A stretch of 64,000 bases of DNA, taken from Caulobacter sp. 17J80-11 (lineage in GTDB: Bacteria; Pseudomonadota; Alphaproteobacteria; Caulobacterales; Caulobacteraceae). Below, in pieces: positions 1-7,747 of the stretch. Below the pieces are notes generated by a model. The model was given only the letters and a program-made list of their open reading frames with translations. It had not been told where the DNA came from and did not search any database. How positions within the stretch are numbered: position 1 is the first letter of the stretch; each line of letters starts with the position of its first letter. The stretch lies in assembly GCF_014349105.1 (NCBI RefSeq), contig NZ_JACSJI010000012.1, positions 47,108 through 111,107 on the forward strand, given 5' to 3'. Both the position numbers and the translations under genes were made by a program.

Positions 1-1
1 C

Positions 2-643
2 GGCTGCGCCTTCGTCAACTGCATCCCGGTGTTCATCGCCTCCGATCCCGCCTGGGCGCGGCGCTTCACCCAGCGCGGCCTGCCGGTGGTGGGCGACGAC
101 GTAAAAAGCCAGGTGGGCGCCACCATCGTCCACCGCCTGCTGGTCAACCTGCTGCGCGAGCGCGGCGTGCGGCTGGACCGCACCTACCAGCTGAACTTCG
201 GCGGCAACTCCGACTTCCTGAACATGCTGGAGCGCGAGCGGCTGGAATCGAAGAAGCTGTCCAAGACCCAGGCCGTCACCAGCCAGATGGACACGCCGCT
301 GGCCGCCGGGGACATCCACGTCGGGCCCAGCGACTTCGTGCCCTGGCTGCAGGACCGCAAGTGGGCGCACGTCCGGCTGGAGGGCACCACCTTCGGCGGC
401 GCGCCGATCAACCTGGAGCTCAAGCTGGAGGTCTGGGACAGCCCCAACTCCGCCGGCGTGGTGATCGACGCGGTGCGCTGCGCCAAGCTGGCCCTGGACC
501 GCAAGGTCGCCGGCCCGCTGATCGGGCCGTCCAGCTGGTACATGAAGTCGCCGCCGCAGCAGTTCACCGACGTGGAGGCGCACGAGCGCACGCTCAGCTT
601 CATCGCCGGCGTCGACCAGGCGGCGCCGCGGCTGGCCTCGTGA
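2..643 (+). CDS. ino1: Inositol-3-phosphate synthase, C-terminal part (5' end outside window)
   Basis: The reading frame is open from the first bases, so this is the end of a longer gene. INO1 converts glucose-6-phosphate to 1L-myo-inositol-1-phosphate using NAD in the cytoplasm. The visible ~213 residues carry the family's catalytic-region signature: [19 protein letters not shown] followed by SKTQAVTSQ, with lysines typical of the active site, and WYMKSPP near the C-terminus. The bacterial/archaeal form is about 360-380 aa, so roughly 150 residues lie upstream. The stop overlaps the start of the phosphatase gene (GTGA), so translation is probably coupled. It is apparently part of a five-gene operon with a methyltransferase and a glycosidase-like protein, so the inositol may be headed for a modified glycolipid or solute; that use is inference. 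Confidence 0.9.
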   Translation, partial: GCAFVNCIPVFIASDPAWARRFTQRGLPVVGDDVKSQVGATIVHRLLVNLLRERGVRLDRTYQLNFGGNSDFLNMLERERLESKKLSKTQAVTSQMDTPLAAGDIHVGPSDFVPWLQDRKWAHVRLEGTTFGGAPINLELKLEVWDSPNSAGVVIDAVRCAKLALDRKVAGPLIGPSSWYMKSPPQQFTDVEAHERTLSFIAGVDQAAPRLAS

Positions 644-1233
644 CGGCGACCGTGCTGCTCGTGCGGCACGCCTCCCACGACCGGCTGGGCCGGGTGCTGT
701 GCGGGCGCATGGCCGGGGTGACCCTGAGCGACCAGGGAAGGCGCGAGGCGCAGGCCCTGGGCCGCCGGCTCGCCGATCGCGACCTGGCCGCGGTCTATTC
801 CAGCCCGCTGGAGCGCACCCGCGAGACCGCCGAAGCCCTGGCGGCGCCGCACGGCCTGACGCCGCAACTGGATCCCGACCTCAACGAAGTGGACGTCGGC
901 GACTGGGCCGGGCGCGCCTTCGACGAGCTGGCCGGCCCCGAGTGGGACCTGTGGAACCAGGCCAGGGCAGGGGCCCGCGCCCCGGGCGGCGAGGCCATGA
1001 CCGAGGTGCAGGCCCGCGTCGCCCGTGCGCTGGGGCGTCTGCGCGACCGCCATCCCAACCAGACCGTCGCGGTGGTCAGCCACGGCGACGTCATCAAGGC
1101 GGCGGTGGCCACGGCGCTGCAGCTGTCGCTGGACGGCCTGCAGCGCTTCGATATCGCCCCGGCCTCGGTCAGCACGCTCGTGGTCGGCGACTGGGGCATG
1201 AAGGTTCACGACCTGAACGGGGTCTGCGCATGA
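640..1233 (+). CDS. Histidine phosphatase family protein
   Basis: A 197-aa phosphoglycerate-mutase-like (branch 1) histidine phosphatase. The catalytic phospho-acceptor is H10 in LLVRHAS, the [13 protein letters not shown] segment supplies the conserved arginine, LNEVDVGDW resembles the acid region, and SHGD (H148) is the second catalytic histidine. RHA-S replaces the more usual RHG. The GTG start overlaps the stop of the inositol-phosphate synthase gene and the stop overlaps the next ATG. Position directly after INO1 suggests it could dephosphorylate inositol-1-phosphate or a later sugar phosphate, but the family is broad and the substrate cannot be read from sequence. Confidence 0.85.
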   Translation: MTATVLLVRHASHDRLGRVLCGRMAGVTLSDQGRREAQALGRRLADRDLAAVYSSPLERTRETAEALAAPHGLTPQLDPDLNEVDVGDWAGRAFDELAGPEWDLWNQARAGARAPGGEAMTEVQARVARALGRLRDRHPNQTVAVVSHGDVIKAAVATALQLSLDGLQRFDIAPASVSTLVVGDWGMKVHDLNGVCA

Positions 1234-1994
1234 GACGGTACACCCCCGAGGAGGTGCGCGCGCGCCTGGCTGACCTGGGCGAGTGGTTCCACAACATCGA
1301 GCTGGAAGGCGTGCCGACCGCGCCCGACCACTTCCTGCACGACTATCCGAACGTGAAGTGGAAGACCTTCGCGCATGCCGTGCCGGCCGACCTGACCGGC
1401 AAGACCGTGCTCGACATCGGCTGCAACGGCGGCTTCTACGCGATCGAGATGAAGCGTCGCGGGGCAGAACGGGTGGTCGGCCTCGACACCGACGAGCGCT
1501 ACCTGGCCCAGGCGCGCTTCGCCGCCGAGGTGACCGGCCAGGAGATCGAGTTCAGGAACCTGTCGGTCTACGACGTCGCGAAGCTGGAGGAGCGGTTCGA
1601 CCTCGTCCTGTTCCTGGGCGTGCTCTACCACCTGCGCCATCCCTTGCTGGCGCTGGACCTGATCCACGACCACGTCGCCGGCGACCTGATGATCCTGCAG
1701 TCGATGCAGCGCGGCGCGACCGCGACGGCGCCGGTGCGGCCCGACTACGATTTCTGGGAGAAGGCGCAGTTCGACACGCCGGCCTGGCCCAAGCTGCACT
1801 TCATCGAGCAGGCCTACGCCGGCGACTGGACCAACTGGTGGGCCCCGAACGCGGCCTGCACCGAGGCCATGTTGCGCAGTTCGGGCTTCGAGGTTCTGGA
1901 GCATCCCGAAGCCGAAGTGTTCGTCTGCCGCCGCGCGGAGCGTCCGACGCCCGACGGCGCCGTTTATCCCGCCCGGGGGGAGGCGCGTGCGTGA
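1230..1994 (+). CDS. SAM-dependent methyltransferase, CmoB-like fold
   Basis: A 254-aa class I methyltransferase. Motif I is VLDIGCNGGFY at about residues 66-76, followed by the acidic GLDTDERY ribose-binding strand and FDLVLFLGVLYHLRHP, the post-motif region typical of the CmoB/UbiG group. The N-terminus (WFHNIELEGVPTAP) resembles CmoB-like enzymes, but the protein is shorter than CmoB (about 320 aa), and its operon is sugar-related rather than tRNA-related. From memory it resembles the TIGR04290 (Rta_06860-type) family, which lies beside glycosidase- and glycosyltransferase-like genes; that link is unverified. The ATG overlaps the upstream stop by 4 bp, and the downstream GTG overlaps its own stop. 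Confidence 0.85.
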   Translation: MRRYTPEEVRARLADLGEWFHNIELEGVPTAPDHFLHDYPNVKWKTFAHAVPADLTGKTVLDIGCNGGFYAIEMKRRGAERVVGLDTDERYLAQARFAAEVTGQEIEFRNLSVYDVAKLEERFDLVLFLGVLYHLRHPLLALDLIHDHVAGDLMILQSMQRGATATAPVRPDYDFWEKAQFDTPAWPKLHFIEQAYAGDWTNWWAPNAACTEAMLRSSGFEVLEHPEAEVFVCRRAERPTPDGAVYPARGEARA

Positions 1995-2905
1995 TCGAGG
2001 CCGCCAAGATCTGGAACGAGCCGAACAACAAGTCGCATTGGGACCCGGAGATCGACCCGGACTGGTCGCGCTTCGCCGCGATGGCGCGCCTGGCCGGCCA
2101 GGCGATCCGGGCCGAAAATCCGCGCGTGACCCGCGTGCTGGGCGGCCTGTCGCCGATCGATCCCGGCTATCTGCAACTGCTCGACGGCTACGGGGTGCTC
2201 GATGAGGTCGACGCGGTCGGCGTGCACGGCTTTCCGCTCGACTGGAACCTGTGGTCGATCCACGACTGGCCGCAGAAGCTGGACGAGATCCGCGCCGTCA
2301 CCGACAAGCCGGTCTGGGTGACCGAGGCCGGCGTGTCCTCCTTCGGTGCGGAGGAAGTGCAGGTCTGGGGCGTGAAGCGCACCGCCGAGCTGCTGGTGGG
2401 CCGCGCGCCCCGGATCCACTGGTACAGCCTCTACGACCTGCCCAAGGCGTGGGAGGCGACCACGCGCCACAAGGAGGCGGAAGGCTCCTCCTACTACCGT
2501 CACTTCCACATGGGCCTGCTGCGCGAGGACGGCTCGCCGAAGGGCGCGCTGGAGGCCTACGCGCCGTACGCCGCCGAGATGGGCTTGTGCCAGTGGTTCC
2601 ACTTCGAGGATCACCGGCTGGACGAGGCCGTGGCCTGGCTGAAGCGGCTGGGCGTGAAGCACCTGCGCACCGGCCTGTCCTGGGCCGACAGCCTGCGCCC
2701 GAACGCGCTCAGCTGGTTCGACCGGCAGATGGACGCGCTGTCCGACTTCGCCGTGACGGTCACCTTCTGCTTCACGCCGGAGGAGCGCGGCATCGCCCCG
2801 CACCACACCAGCGCCCCGCGCGCGCCGGAAGAGTTCGCCGAGTTCTGCGCCGCCATGGTCCGCCGCTACGGCTCCTCCGAAGGCGCCCTGACCGCCGCGG
2901 AGTGA
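1991..2905 (+). CDS. Glycoside-hydrolase-like protein with permuted clan GH-A barrel
   Basis: A 304-aa protein related to GH39/beta-xylosidase-like TIM barrels. WNEPN, the acid/base motif with E10, normally lies about 130-160 residues in, but here it is at residues 8-12. The probable nucleophile is E112 in WVTEAG. After about residue 203 the sequence resumes as what is normally the start of such a barrel: LKRLGVKHLRTGLSW, then WFDRQMDAL, then a TPEERG..HHTS loop, ending at MVRRYG, the segment that usually runs straight into WNEPN. The natural order therefore seems circularly permuted. Start GTG 1991 overlaps the methyltransferase stop (GTGA). Substrate is unknown; the context suggests an inositol- or sugar-containing compound. 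It could also be a catalytically altered sugar-binding protein. Confidence 0.75.
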   Translation: MIEAAKIWNEPNNKSHWDPEIDPDWSRFAAMARLAGQAIRAENPRVTRVLGGLSPIDPGYLQLLDGYGVLDEVDAVGVHGFPLDWNLWSIHDWPQKLDEIRAVTDKPVWVTEAGVSSFGAEEVQVWGVKRTAELLVGRAPRIHWYSLYDLPKAWEATTRHKEAEGSSYYRHFHMGLLREDGSPKGALEAYAPYAAEMGLCQWFHFEDHRLDEAVAWLKRLGVKHLRTGLSWADSLRPNALSWFDRQMDALSDFAVTVTFCFTPEERGIAPHHTSAPRAPEEFAEFCAAMVRRYGSSEGALTAAE

Positions 2906-2909
2906 GCGC

Positions 2910-4760
2910 GTGCTGGTCTACGGCGACCGGGCCCGGATCGAGGACCCGCGCGCCAAGCTCGACGGGATCGAAGCCGCCTGGGCCGCGGCCGCCCGCCTGC
3001 CGCCCGGCCTGATCCGCCACAGCGCGTTGGTCGGGGCGTTCGTGGAAGCCTCCGAACTGGCCCAGGGTCTGGCCGACCTGGAGTTCGAGGCGGCCGGCGA
3101 GGACGACCTCACGCCGTTGCAGGGAGCGGCCATGGCGGTGGTGATGGAGGCGGCCCGCGAGGTGGCGCGGTCGTGGAACTCCAAGATCTCCCCCCACTGG
3201 GGGGAGGAGCCGCCCGCGAGGGCGGCGATGGGGGGCTCCAGCGGAGCGCCCGATCTCAGCCTGGCAAACACCTTCGGCGCGACCGGCGGCCGTCGCGCCA
3301 AGCTGGAGCCCCCCATCGCCGCTTCGCGGCTCCTCCCCCCAGTGGGGGGAGATCTTGGAGCGCTCGCCCGCCTCCTGCCCGGCACCGTCATCCGCACCAA
3401 GCAGGCCGAAGGCCACGCCTTCTACGCCCTCTATCCGGAAGCCTACCTCGAAGCCGCCCGCACCCTGCCGTCAGCCACCCGGGTCGTCGGCCTGCGCAGC
3501 ATCGGCGCCGGGCTCGCCGCCATGGCCGCGGTCGGCGCGGGCGGGAAGGCGCCGTTCTCCCTGCGCCCGGTCGGCCATCCCTTCCGCCGCGAGATCCGCG
3601 CGTCGGCCCGCCTGCGCGCCAGCGTGGCCGCCCCCGCGGCCGCCTGGGCGATCGCCGACGAGGGCCCCGGCCTGTCGGGCAGTTCGTTCGGCGCGGCGGC
3701 CGACTGGCTGGAGGCCGAGGGCGTGCCGGCCTCGCGCATCGTCTTCCTGCCCAGCCACGCGGGCGATCCGGGCCCCGAAGCCGATCCTGCCCACCTCCGC
3801 CGCTGGACCGAAGCGCGGCGGCTGACGGCCGACTTCGACGACCTGACGGGCCGCGCGCACGGCGCCGTGCCGCCGCTGGCGGAATGGTTCGCCGACCGAA
3901 CGGGCGAGCCGCTCGCGCCCCTGGAGGACCTGTCGGCGGGCGCCTGGCGCGCGCGCTGGTTTGCCGACGAGGCCTCTTGGCCGCCGGCCCACGCCGGCCT
4001 GGAGCGACGCAAGTACCTGCTACGCACCGACCGGGGCGCGTACTTGCTCAAGTTCGCCGGCCTCGGCCGCGAGGACCGGGCCAAGCTCGACCGCGCGCGC
4101 GCGCTCCATCACGCCGGCTGCGGCGTGGAGCCGGTGGATCTGCGCCACGGCTTCCTGGCCGAGCGCTGGCGCGACGACGCGCGGCCCCTCCGCGAGGGCG
4201 AGACCGTGCCGGTCGAAAGCCTGGCCGCCTATCTGAGCTTCCGCGCGAACGCGTTTCCCGCCGACGCGCCCGGCGCTTCGCTGATCGAACTCGCGCGCAT
4301 GGCCCGCGTGAACGCCGAGGAGGCGCTCGGCTCCCGTGCGGTCGCGCGGCTGGCCTGGACCGACGCCGAGCTGGCCGAACTGCAGCATGCCGCCCGGCCC
4401 ATCCTGATCGACGGCCGCCTGCACCGCTGGGAGTGGCTGCTCGCCCCCGAAGGCCGCTTGCTCAAGACCGACGCCCTCGACCACGCCGGCGGTCACGATC
4501 TGGTCGGCGCCCAGGACCTGGCTTGGGACCTGGCCGGCGCGGCGGTCGAGTTCGACCTGTCGGAGGACGACGTCGGCCGGCTGCTCGCGCTCTGCGGCTA
4601 CGACACGGGGGAGGGGCGGGCGCTCTACGCGATGCTCACGCCCTGCTACCTGGCCTTCCAACTGGGCCTGTGGACCCTCGCGGCCGACGCCGACGACGGC
4701 CGTCCCGCCGCACTCGCCGGCCGCTATGCGGCCACGCTGGAGCGCCGTATCGCACCCTGA
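2910..4760 (+). CDS. Phosphoribosyltransferase-like/kinase-like fusion protein carrying an in-frame repeat insertion
   Basis: A 616-aa protein not assigned to a named family. Residues 1-90 are helical. Residues ~91-150 are encoded by a palindromic repeat (3181-3358) and are unlikely to be native protein. Residues ~155-280 resemble a type I phosphoribosyltransferase: strand VVGLRSIGAGLAA, then AWAIADEGPGLSGSSFG, which looks like a PRPP loop. Residues ~360-600 resemble aminoglycoside-phosphotransferase-type kinases: KYLLRTDRGAYLLKFAGLG, then RLLKTDALDHA and DLAWDLAGAAVEF. The GTG start lies 4 nt after the preceding stop, so it is probably the last gene of the operon. The frame stays open on both sides of the insertion; whether the protein still works is unknown. 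Confidence 0.7.
   Translation: MLVYGDRARIEDPRAKLDGIEAAWAAAARLPPGLIRHSALVGAFVEASELAQGLADLEFEAAGEDDLTPLQGAAMAVVMEAAREVARSWNSKISPHWGEEPPARAAMGGSSGAPDLSLANTFGATGGRRAKLEPPIAASRLLPPVGGDLGALARLLPGTVIRTKQAEGHAFYALYPEAYLEAARTLPSATRVVGLRSIGAGLAAMAAVGAGGKAPFSLRPVGHPFRREIRASARLRASVAAPAAAWAIADEGPGLSGSSFGAAADWLEAEGVPASRIVFLPSHAGDPGPEADPAHLRRWTEARRLTADFDDLTGRAHGAVPPLAEWFADRTGEPLAPLEDLSAGAWRARWFADEASWPPAHAGLERRKYLLRTDRGAYLLKFAGLGREDRAKLDRARALHHAGCGVEPVDLRHGFLAERWRDDARPLREGETVPVESLAAYLSFRANAFPADAPGASLIELARMARVNAEEALGSRAVARLAWTDAELAELQHAARPILIDGRLHRWEWLLAPEGRLLKTDALDHAGGHDLVGAQDLAWDLAGAAVEFDLSEDDVGRLLALCGYDTGEGRALYAMLTPCYLAFQLGLWTLAADADDGRPAALAGRYAATLERRIAP
3181..3358. repeat. Palindromic repeat element (family B) inside a coding region
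   Basis: Two nearly perfect inverted arms (3181-3242 and 3302-3358), each with its own small hairpin built on CCCCCCACTGGGGGG, flank a ~60-bp loop. The outer ends read CCAAGATCT and its complement. The arms are related to intergenic copies at 30662-30832 and 58203-58354, which share GATCTCCCCC(C) and GAGCCCCCCA blocks. Here the element is read through in frame inside the 616-aa gene. Confidence 0.9.
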
Positions 4761-4849
4761 TCCGGAATCGTATGCAGGCCGGAACGGAGGTCTTCCCTAC
4801 GTCTTTAGGTCCGGTCCCCGAGCTTTCGGGACGCTTCGGAGTGAGTGAC

Positions 4850-4984
4850 ATGCCCAACCAGCAGGATCGCAACCAACCGCGTCAGGCTCCCGGCCAGCAG
4901 CGCCAGGACGAACGTCAGGCCGGCGGCCGCCCCGGCCAGGAGCAGCAGCGCCAGCGTCCGGATCAGGAACGCCGGGACCGCTGA
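4850..4984 (+). CDS. Small Gln/Arg-rich disordered protein
   Basis: A 44-aa ORF starting MPNQQDRNQPRQ and ending QERRDR, with 13 glutamines and 10 arginines and almost no hydrophobic residues, so it must be intrinsically disordered and basic. A GGAG sequence (CGGAGTGAGTGAC-ATG) sits at ribosome-binding distance. It stands alone between the operon to the left and the convergent SRPBCC gene to the right. Function is unknown; nucleic-acid binding or a stress role would fit the composition but is a guess. Codon choice matches the surrounding genome. Confidence 0.55.
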   Translation: MPNQQDRNQPRQAPGQQRQDERQAGGRPGQEQQRQRPDQERRDR

Positions 4985-5018
4985 ACCGGCTTGGACGGCG
5001 CGGCTTGAGGCCGCGTCG

Positions 5019-5468
5019 TCACCCGTTCGAGGGCTCGCCCAGCGCCCGGGCCAGGCCTTCCAGGATCTTCGCCCAGCCAGCGCGCGTGCGCTCGGCGTAT
5101 TCGGCGAATTCGGGCGCCATCTCCTGCACCAGGGTCAGTTCGCACCCCGCCTCGCGCGGCGCGATCTCGACGATCACCCGGTCGAAGTTCTCCGAGTACT
5201 TCTCGACCCCGAAGGTGAAGACCAGCGGGCCCGCCCGGTCGATCTCCAGGTACTCGCCGGTGTGGGCGACGTCCTCCTCGCCGCGGCGGTCGACGATCAG
5301 GTAGCGCCCGCCGACCCGCGGATCGATCTCCACCCGCACCATCCGGCCCGTCTCGGTGGCGAACAGCCAGCCTCCGACCGTGGCGGGATCGAGCCAGGCG
5401 TCGAACACCCGGTCGGCCGGGGCCTCGAACCGGCGGCTGACGCGGACCTCGATCGGGGCTGCGGGCAT
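5019..5468 (-). CDS. SRPBCC (AHSA1/START-like) domain protein
   Basis: A 149-aa single-domain protein of the activator-of-Hsp90-ATPase-1 C-terminal-like (AHSA1) group. Typical features are VSRRFEAPADRVFDAWLDP at the N-terminus, VGGRYLI and HTGEYLEIDR in the central strands, and a C-terminal helix (RAGWAKILEGLARAL). These proteins form a helix-grip cavity that binds hydrophobic ligands; many lie near ArsR regulators, but none is adjacent here. The gene is convergent with the small Q/R-rich gene and divergent from the UvrB/C-motif gene. The ligand is unknown. Confidence 0.85.
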   Translation of the reverse strand: MPAAPIEVRVSRRFEAPADRVFDAWLDPATVGGWLFATETGRMVRVEIDPRVGGRYLIVDRRGEEDVAHTGEYLEIDRAGPLVFTFGVEKYSENFDRVIVEIAPREAGCELTLVQEMAPEFAEYAERTRAGWAKILEGLARALGEPSNG

Positions 5469-5532
5469 CGGAACGCTCCCTGGTGCGGACGGGAGACTGG
5501 CGCCGAGGCGCCCGCCGGTCTACCTCCACCCC

Positions 5533-5820
5533 ATGTCCGACGCCTACGACGAAGAGATCGCCAAGCTCGAAGCCCGCATGGCCCGCGCCGTGGAAGACGA
5601 GGACTTCGAGGCGGCCGCTCGGTTGCGAGACGAGATCGCCTGGCTGCGCCGCGACGACCGGGGCGAGGCGCCGGAAGGCTCGCGCCTGAGGCGGCAGGCC
5701 CCCGGCAAGATGGGCCTGGGCACCAGCCAGGAGACCTACGTGCAGCCCGACGGCTGGACCCCGCCGCCCAAGCCCGACCTGATGACCAGGGTCCGCAAGG
5801 GACGCCGGCGCAAGGGCTAG
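5533..5820 (+). CDS. UvrB/UvrC-motif small protein
   Basis: A 95-aa protein whose N-terminal 40 residues (EEIAKLEARMARAVEDEDFE, then AAARLRDEIAWLRR) form the UVR motif, the helical hairpin that UvrB and UvrC use to contact each other and that also occurs in ClpC and McsA. The rest is a short basic tail with GKMGLGTSQE and a terminal RVRKGRRRKG. It has no nuclease or helicase domain, so it is a stand-alone UVR-motif protein of unknown role. The stop codon overlaps by 4 bp the 3' end of the convergent aldo/keto reductase gene. Confidence 0.8.
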   Translation: MSDAYDEEIAKLEARMARAVEDEDFEAAARLRDEIAWLRRDDRGEAPEGSRLRRQAPGKMGLGTSQETYVQPDGWTPPPKPDLMTRVRKGRRRKG

Positions 5821-6656
5821 ATCATCGGCAGGCTGCGCGGGCGCGGGCCGCGCGGGAAGGCCGCGTCGATGCGGGCGACCTCGTCGTCGTCGAGCACGAG
5901 GTCGCCGGCCCCGGCGTTCTCCTCGACGTGGGCCGGGTTGGACGCCTTCGGGATGGCGAACACCGACCGATGTCGGGTCAGGAAGGCCAGGGCGACCTGG
6001 CGCGGGGTCGCGCCGTGCGCCGCGGCGATCTCCTGCAGCAGCCGTCCGCCCGGCGTGTTGGCGCCTGGAAAGCCGCCGTGGCCGAAGGGGCTGTAGGCCA
6101 CCACCGCTACGCCGTTCTCCTCGCACCAGGGCAGCACCGCGTGTTCGATGGCGCGCTCCTGAAGGTGATAGAGCACCTGATTGCAGGCGATCTCGCCCGG
6201 CCCGGCGATGGCCAGGGCCTCCTCCAGATCGTCCACGTCGAAGTTGCTGACGCCCCAGGCGCGGATCGCCCCGGCCCGCTTCAGCGCCTCGAAGGCGGCG
6301 AAGGTCTCCGCTAGCGGGTACGGGCCGCGCCAGTGCAGCAGGTAGCAGTCCAGCCGGTCGGTCCCCAGCCGGCGCAGCGACCGTTCGCAGGCGGCCCGCG
6401 CCCCCTCGTGCGAGGCGTTTTGCGGCAGCACCTTGTCGACCAGGAACACCTCGTCGCGCCGGTCGGCGATCGCCTCGCTGATCACCAGTTCGGCGTCGCC
6501 GTACATCTCGGCCGTGTCGACGTGGGTCATGCCCATATCGAGCCCACGGCGCAGCGTCCTGACCGCCACACCGCGATCGCCGGCGTCGATATACCAAGTG
6601 CCTTGGCCCACGACCGGCACGGAAACGCGGGTGGGGCCGAACGGACGATGCTGCAT
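5817..6656 (-). CDS. Aldo/keto reductase
   Basis: A 279-aa NADPH-dependent aldo/keto reductase, cytoplasmic, TIM barrel. The catalytic tetrad is visible as D of HVDTAEMYG, Y of the same motif, K in LVDKVLP, and H in YLLHWRG. Cofactor-binding features include WGVSNFD, NQVLYHL and IPKASNPAHVEEN. The start was placed at MQHRPFG rather than further upstream because the reductase family begins a few residues before the first strand. It ends convergently with the UvrB/C-motif gene. Physiological substrate unknown. Confidence 0.9.
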   Translation of the reverse strand: MQHRPFGPTRVSVPVVGQGTWYIDAGDRGVAVRTLRRGLDMGMTHVDTAEMYGDAELVISEAIADRRDEVFLVDKVLPQNASHEGARAACERSLRRLGTDRLDCYLLHWRGPYPLAETFAAFEALKRAGAIRAWGVSNFDVDDLEEALAIAGPGEIACNQVLYHLQERAIEHAVLPWCEENGVAVVAYSPFGHGGFPGANTPGGRLLQEIAAAHGATPRQVALAFLTRHRSVFAIPKASNPAHVEENAGAGDLVLDDDEVARIDAAFPRGPRPRSLPMI

Positions 6657-6702
6657 CCATTCAGACACTTTTGCCCGGCGCAGAGTTCCCCGCCTGTACG
6701 CC

Positions 6703-7710
6703 TCAGGCCCGGGCCAGGGCGTCTCTGGCCCCGGCGACGATCTCGAACGAGCGCAGCCGGGCGGCGTGGTCGAAGATCTGCGCCGTGACGATGATCTCGT
6801 CGGCGCCGGTGCGCTCGGCGAAGGCCGCAATCCCGGTCCGCACGGTCTCGGGCGACCCCACCACCGAGCATGACAGCGCGCTCGCCAGCATGGCCTTGTC
6901 TTCGGCGCCCATGCGGGCCCCGAAGCCCGGGTCCGGCGCGGGCAGAGGCCCCGGTCGCCCGGAGCGCAGGTTCACGAAGGCCTGCTGCAGCGAGCTGAAC
7001 AGGGTCTGCGCCTCTTCGTCCGTGTCGGCCGCGAACACGTTCAGGCCGACCATGGCGTGGGGCCGGTCCAGCCGCGCCGAGGGGCGGAAGGTGCGGCGAT
7101 AGAGCTCCAAGGCCTGCATCATCTGCTGCGGCGCGAAGTGCGAGGCGAAGGCGTAGGGCAGGCCCAGCATGGCGGCCAACTGCGCGCCGAAGGTGCTGGA
7201 GCCGAGAATCCACACCTCGACGTCCTGGCCCGCGCCGGGCACCGCCACGACCCGCTGGTCGGGGCGGGCCGGCTCGAAGTAGGAGAGCAGCTCGACCACG
7301 TCCTCGGGGAAGCTGTCGGCCCCGCCGGTCAGGGTGCGGCGGAGCGCCCGGGCGGTGGCCATGTCGGTGCCGGGCGCGCGGCCGAGCCCCAGGTCGATGC
7401 GGCCGGGGTGGAGGGCGGCCAGGGTCCCGAACTGCTCGGCGATGACCAGCGGCGCGTGGTTGGGCAGCATGATCCCGCCCGCGCCGACGCGGATGCTCGA
7501 GGTGCCGGCCGCCACGTGGCCGATCACCACCGCCGTCGCGGCGCTGGCGATGCCGGTCATGTTGTGGTGCTCGGCCAGCCAGAACCGGCGATAGCCCAGC
7601 CGCTCGGCGTGGCGGGCGAGGTCGAGGCTGTTGGCCAGGGCCTGCGAGGCGGTCGAGCCTTCGGCGATCGGGGCCAGGTCGAGGACGGAGAGGGGGACGC
7701 TCTGGGACAT
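6703..7710 (-). CDS. LLM-class flavin-dependent oxidoreductase
   Basis: A 335-aa luciferase-like monooxygenase of the group that includes E. coli YhbW ([11 protein letters not shown] near the N-terminus, [20 protein letters not shown]-type [19 protein letters not shown]). It would use reduced FMN or F420-like flavin, with FMN more likely in a proteobacterium, to oxygenate an unknown substrate. The start at MSQSVPL was chosen because it matches the length of the YhbW group; an in-frame ATG nine bases earlier (7719) is possible. It is downstream of the double-TetR regulator on the same strand and may be part of that regulon. Confidence 0.85.
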   Translation of the reverse strand: MSQSVPLSVLDLAPIAEGSTASQALANSLDLARHAERLGYRRFWLAEHHNMTGIASAATAVVIGHVAAGTSSIRVGAGGIMLPNHAPLVIAEQFGTLAALHPGRIDLGLGRAPGTDMATARALRRTLTGGADSFPEDVVELLSYFEPARPDQRVVAVPGAGQDVEVWILGSSTFGAQLAAMLGLPYAFASHFAPQQMMQALELYRRTFRPSARLDRPHAMVGLNVFAADTDEEAQTLFSSLQQAFVNLRSGRPGPLPAPDPGFGARMGAEDKAMLASALSCSVVGSPETVRTGIAAFAERTGADEIIVTAQIFDHAARLRSFEIVAGARDALARA

Positions 7711-7747
7711 GGCGGGCATATAGGCGCCCTCCAGCTTCACCGAAGGG

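Noticed and set aside
1991..2905. The unusual order in the glycosidase as a frameshift or assembly artefact
   Set aside because: The frame is continuous, both ends have coupled start/stop overlaps or tight spacing with neighbours, and no leftover barrel halves are found in other frames.
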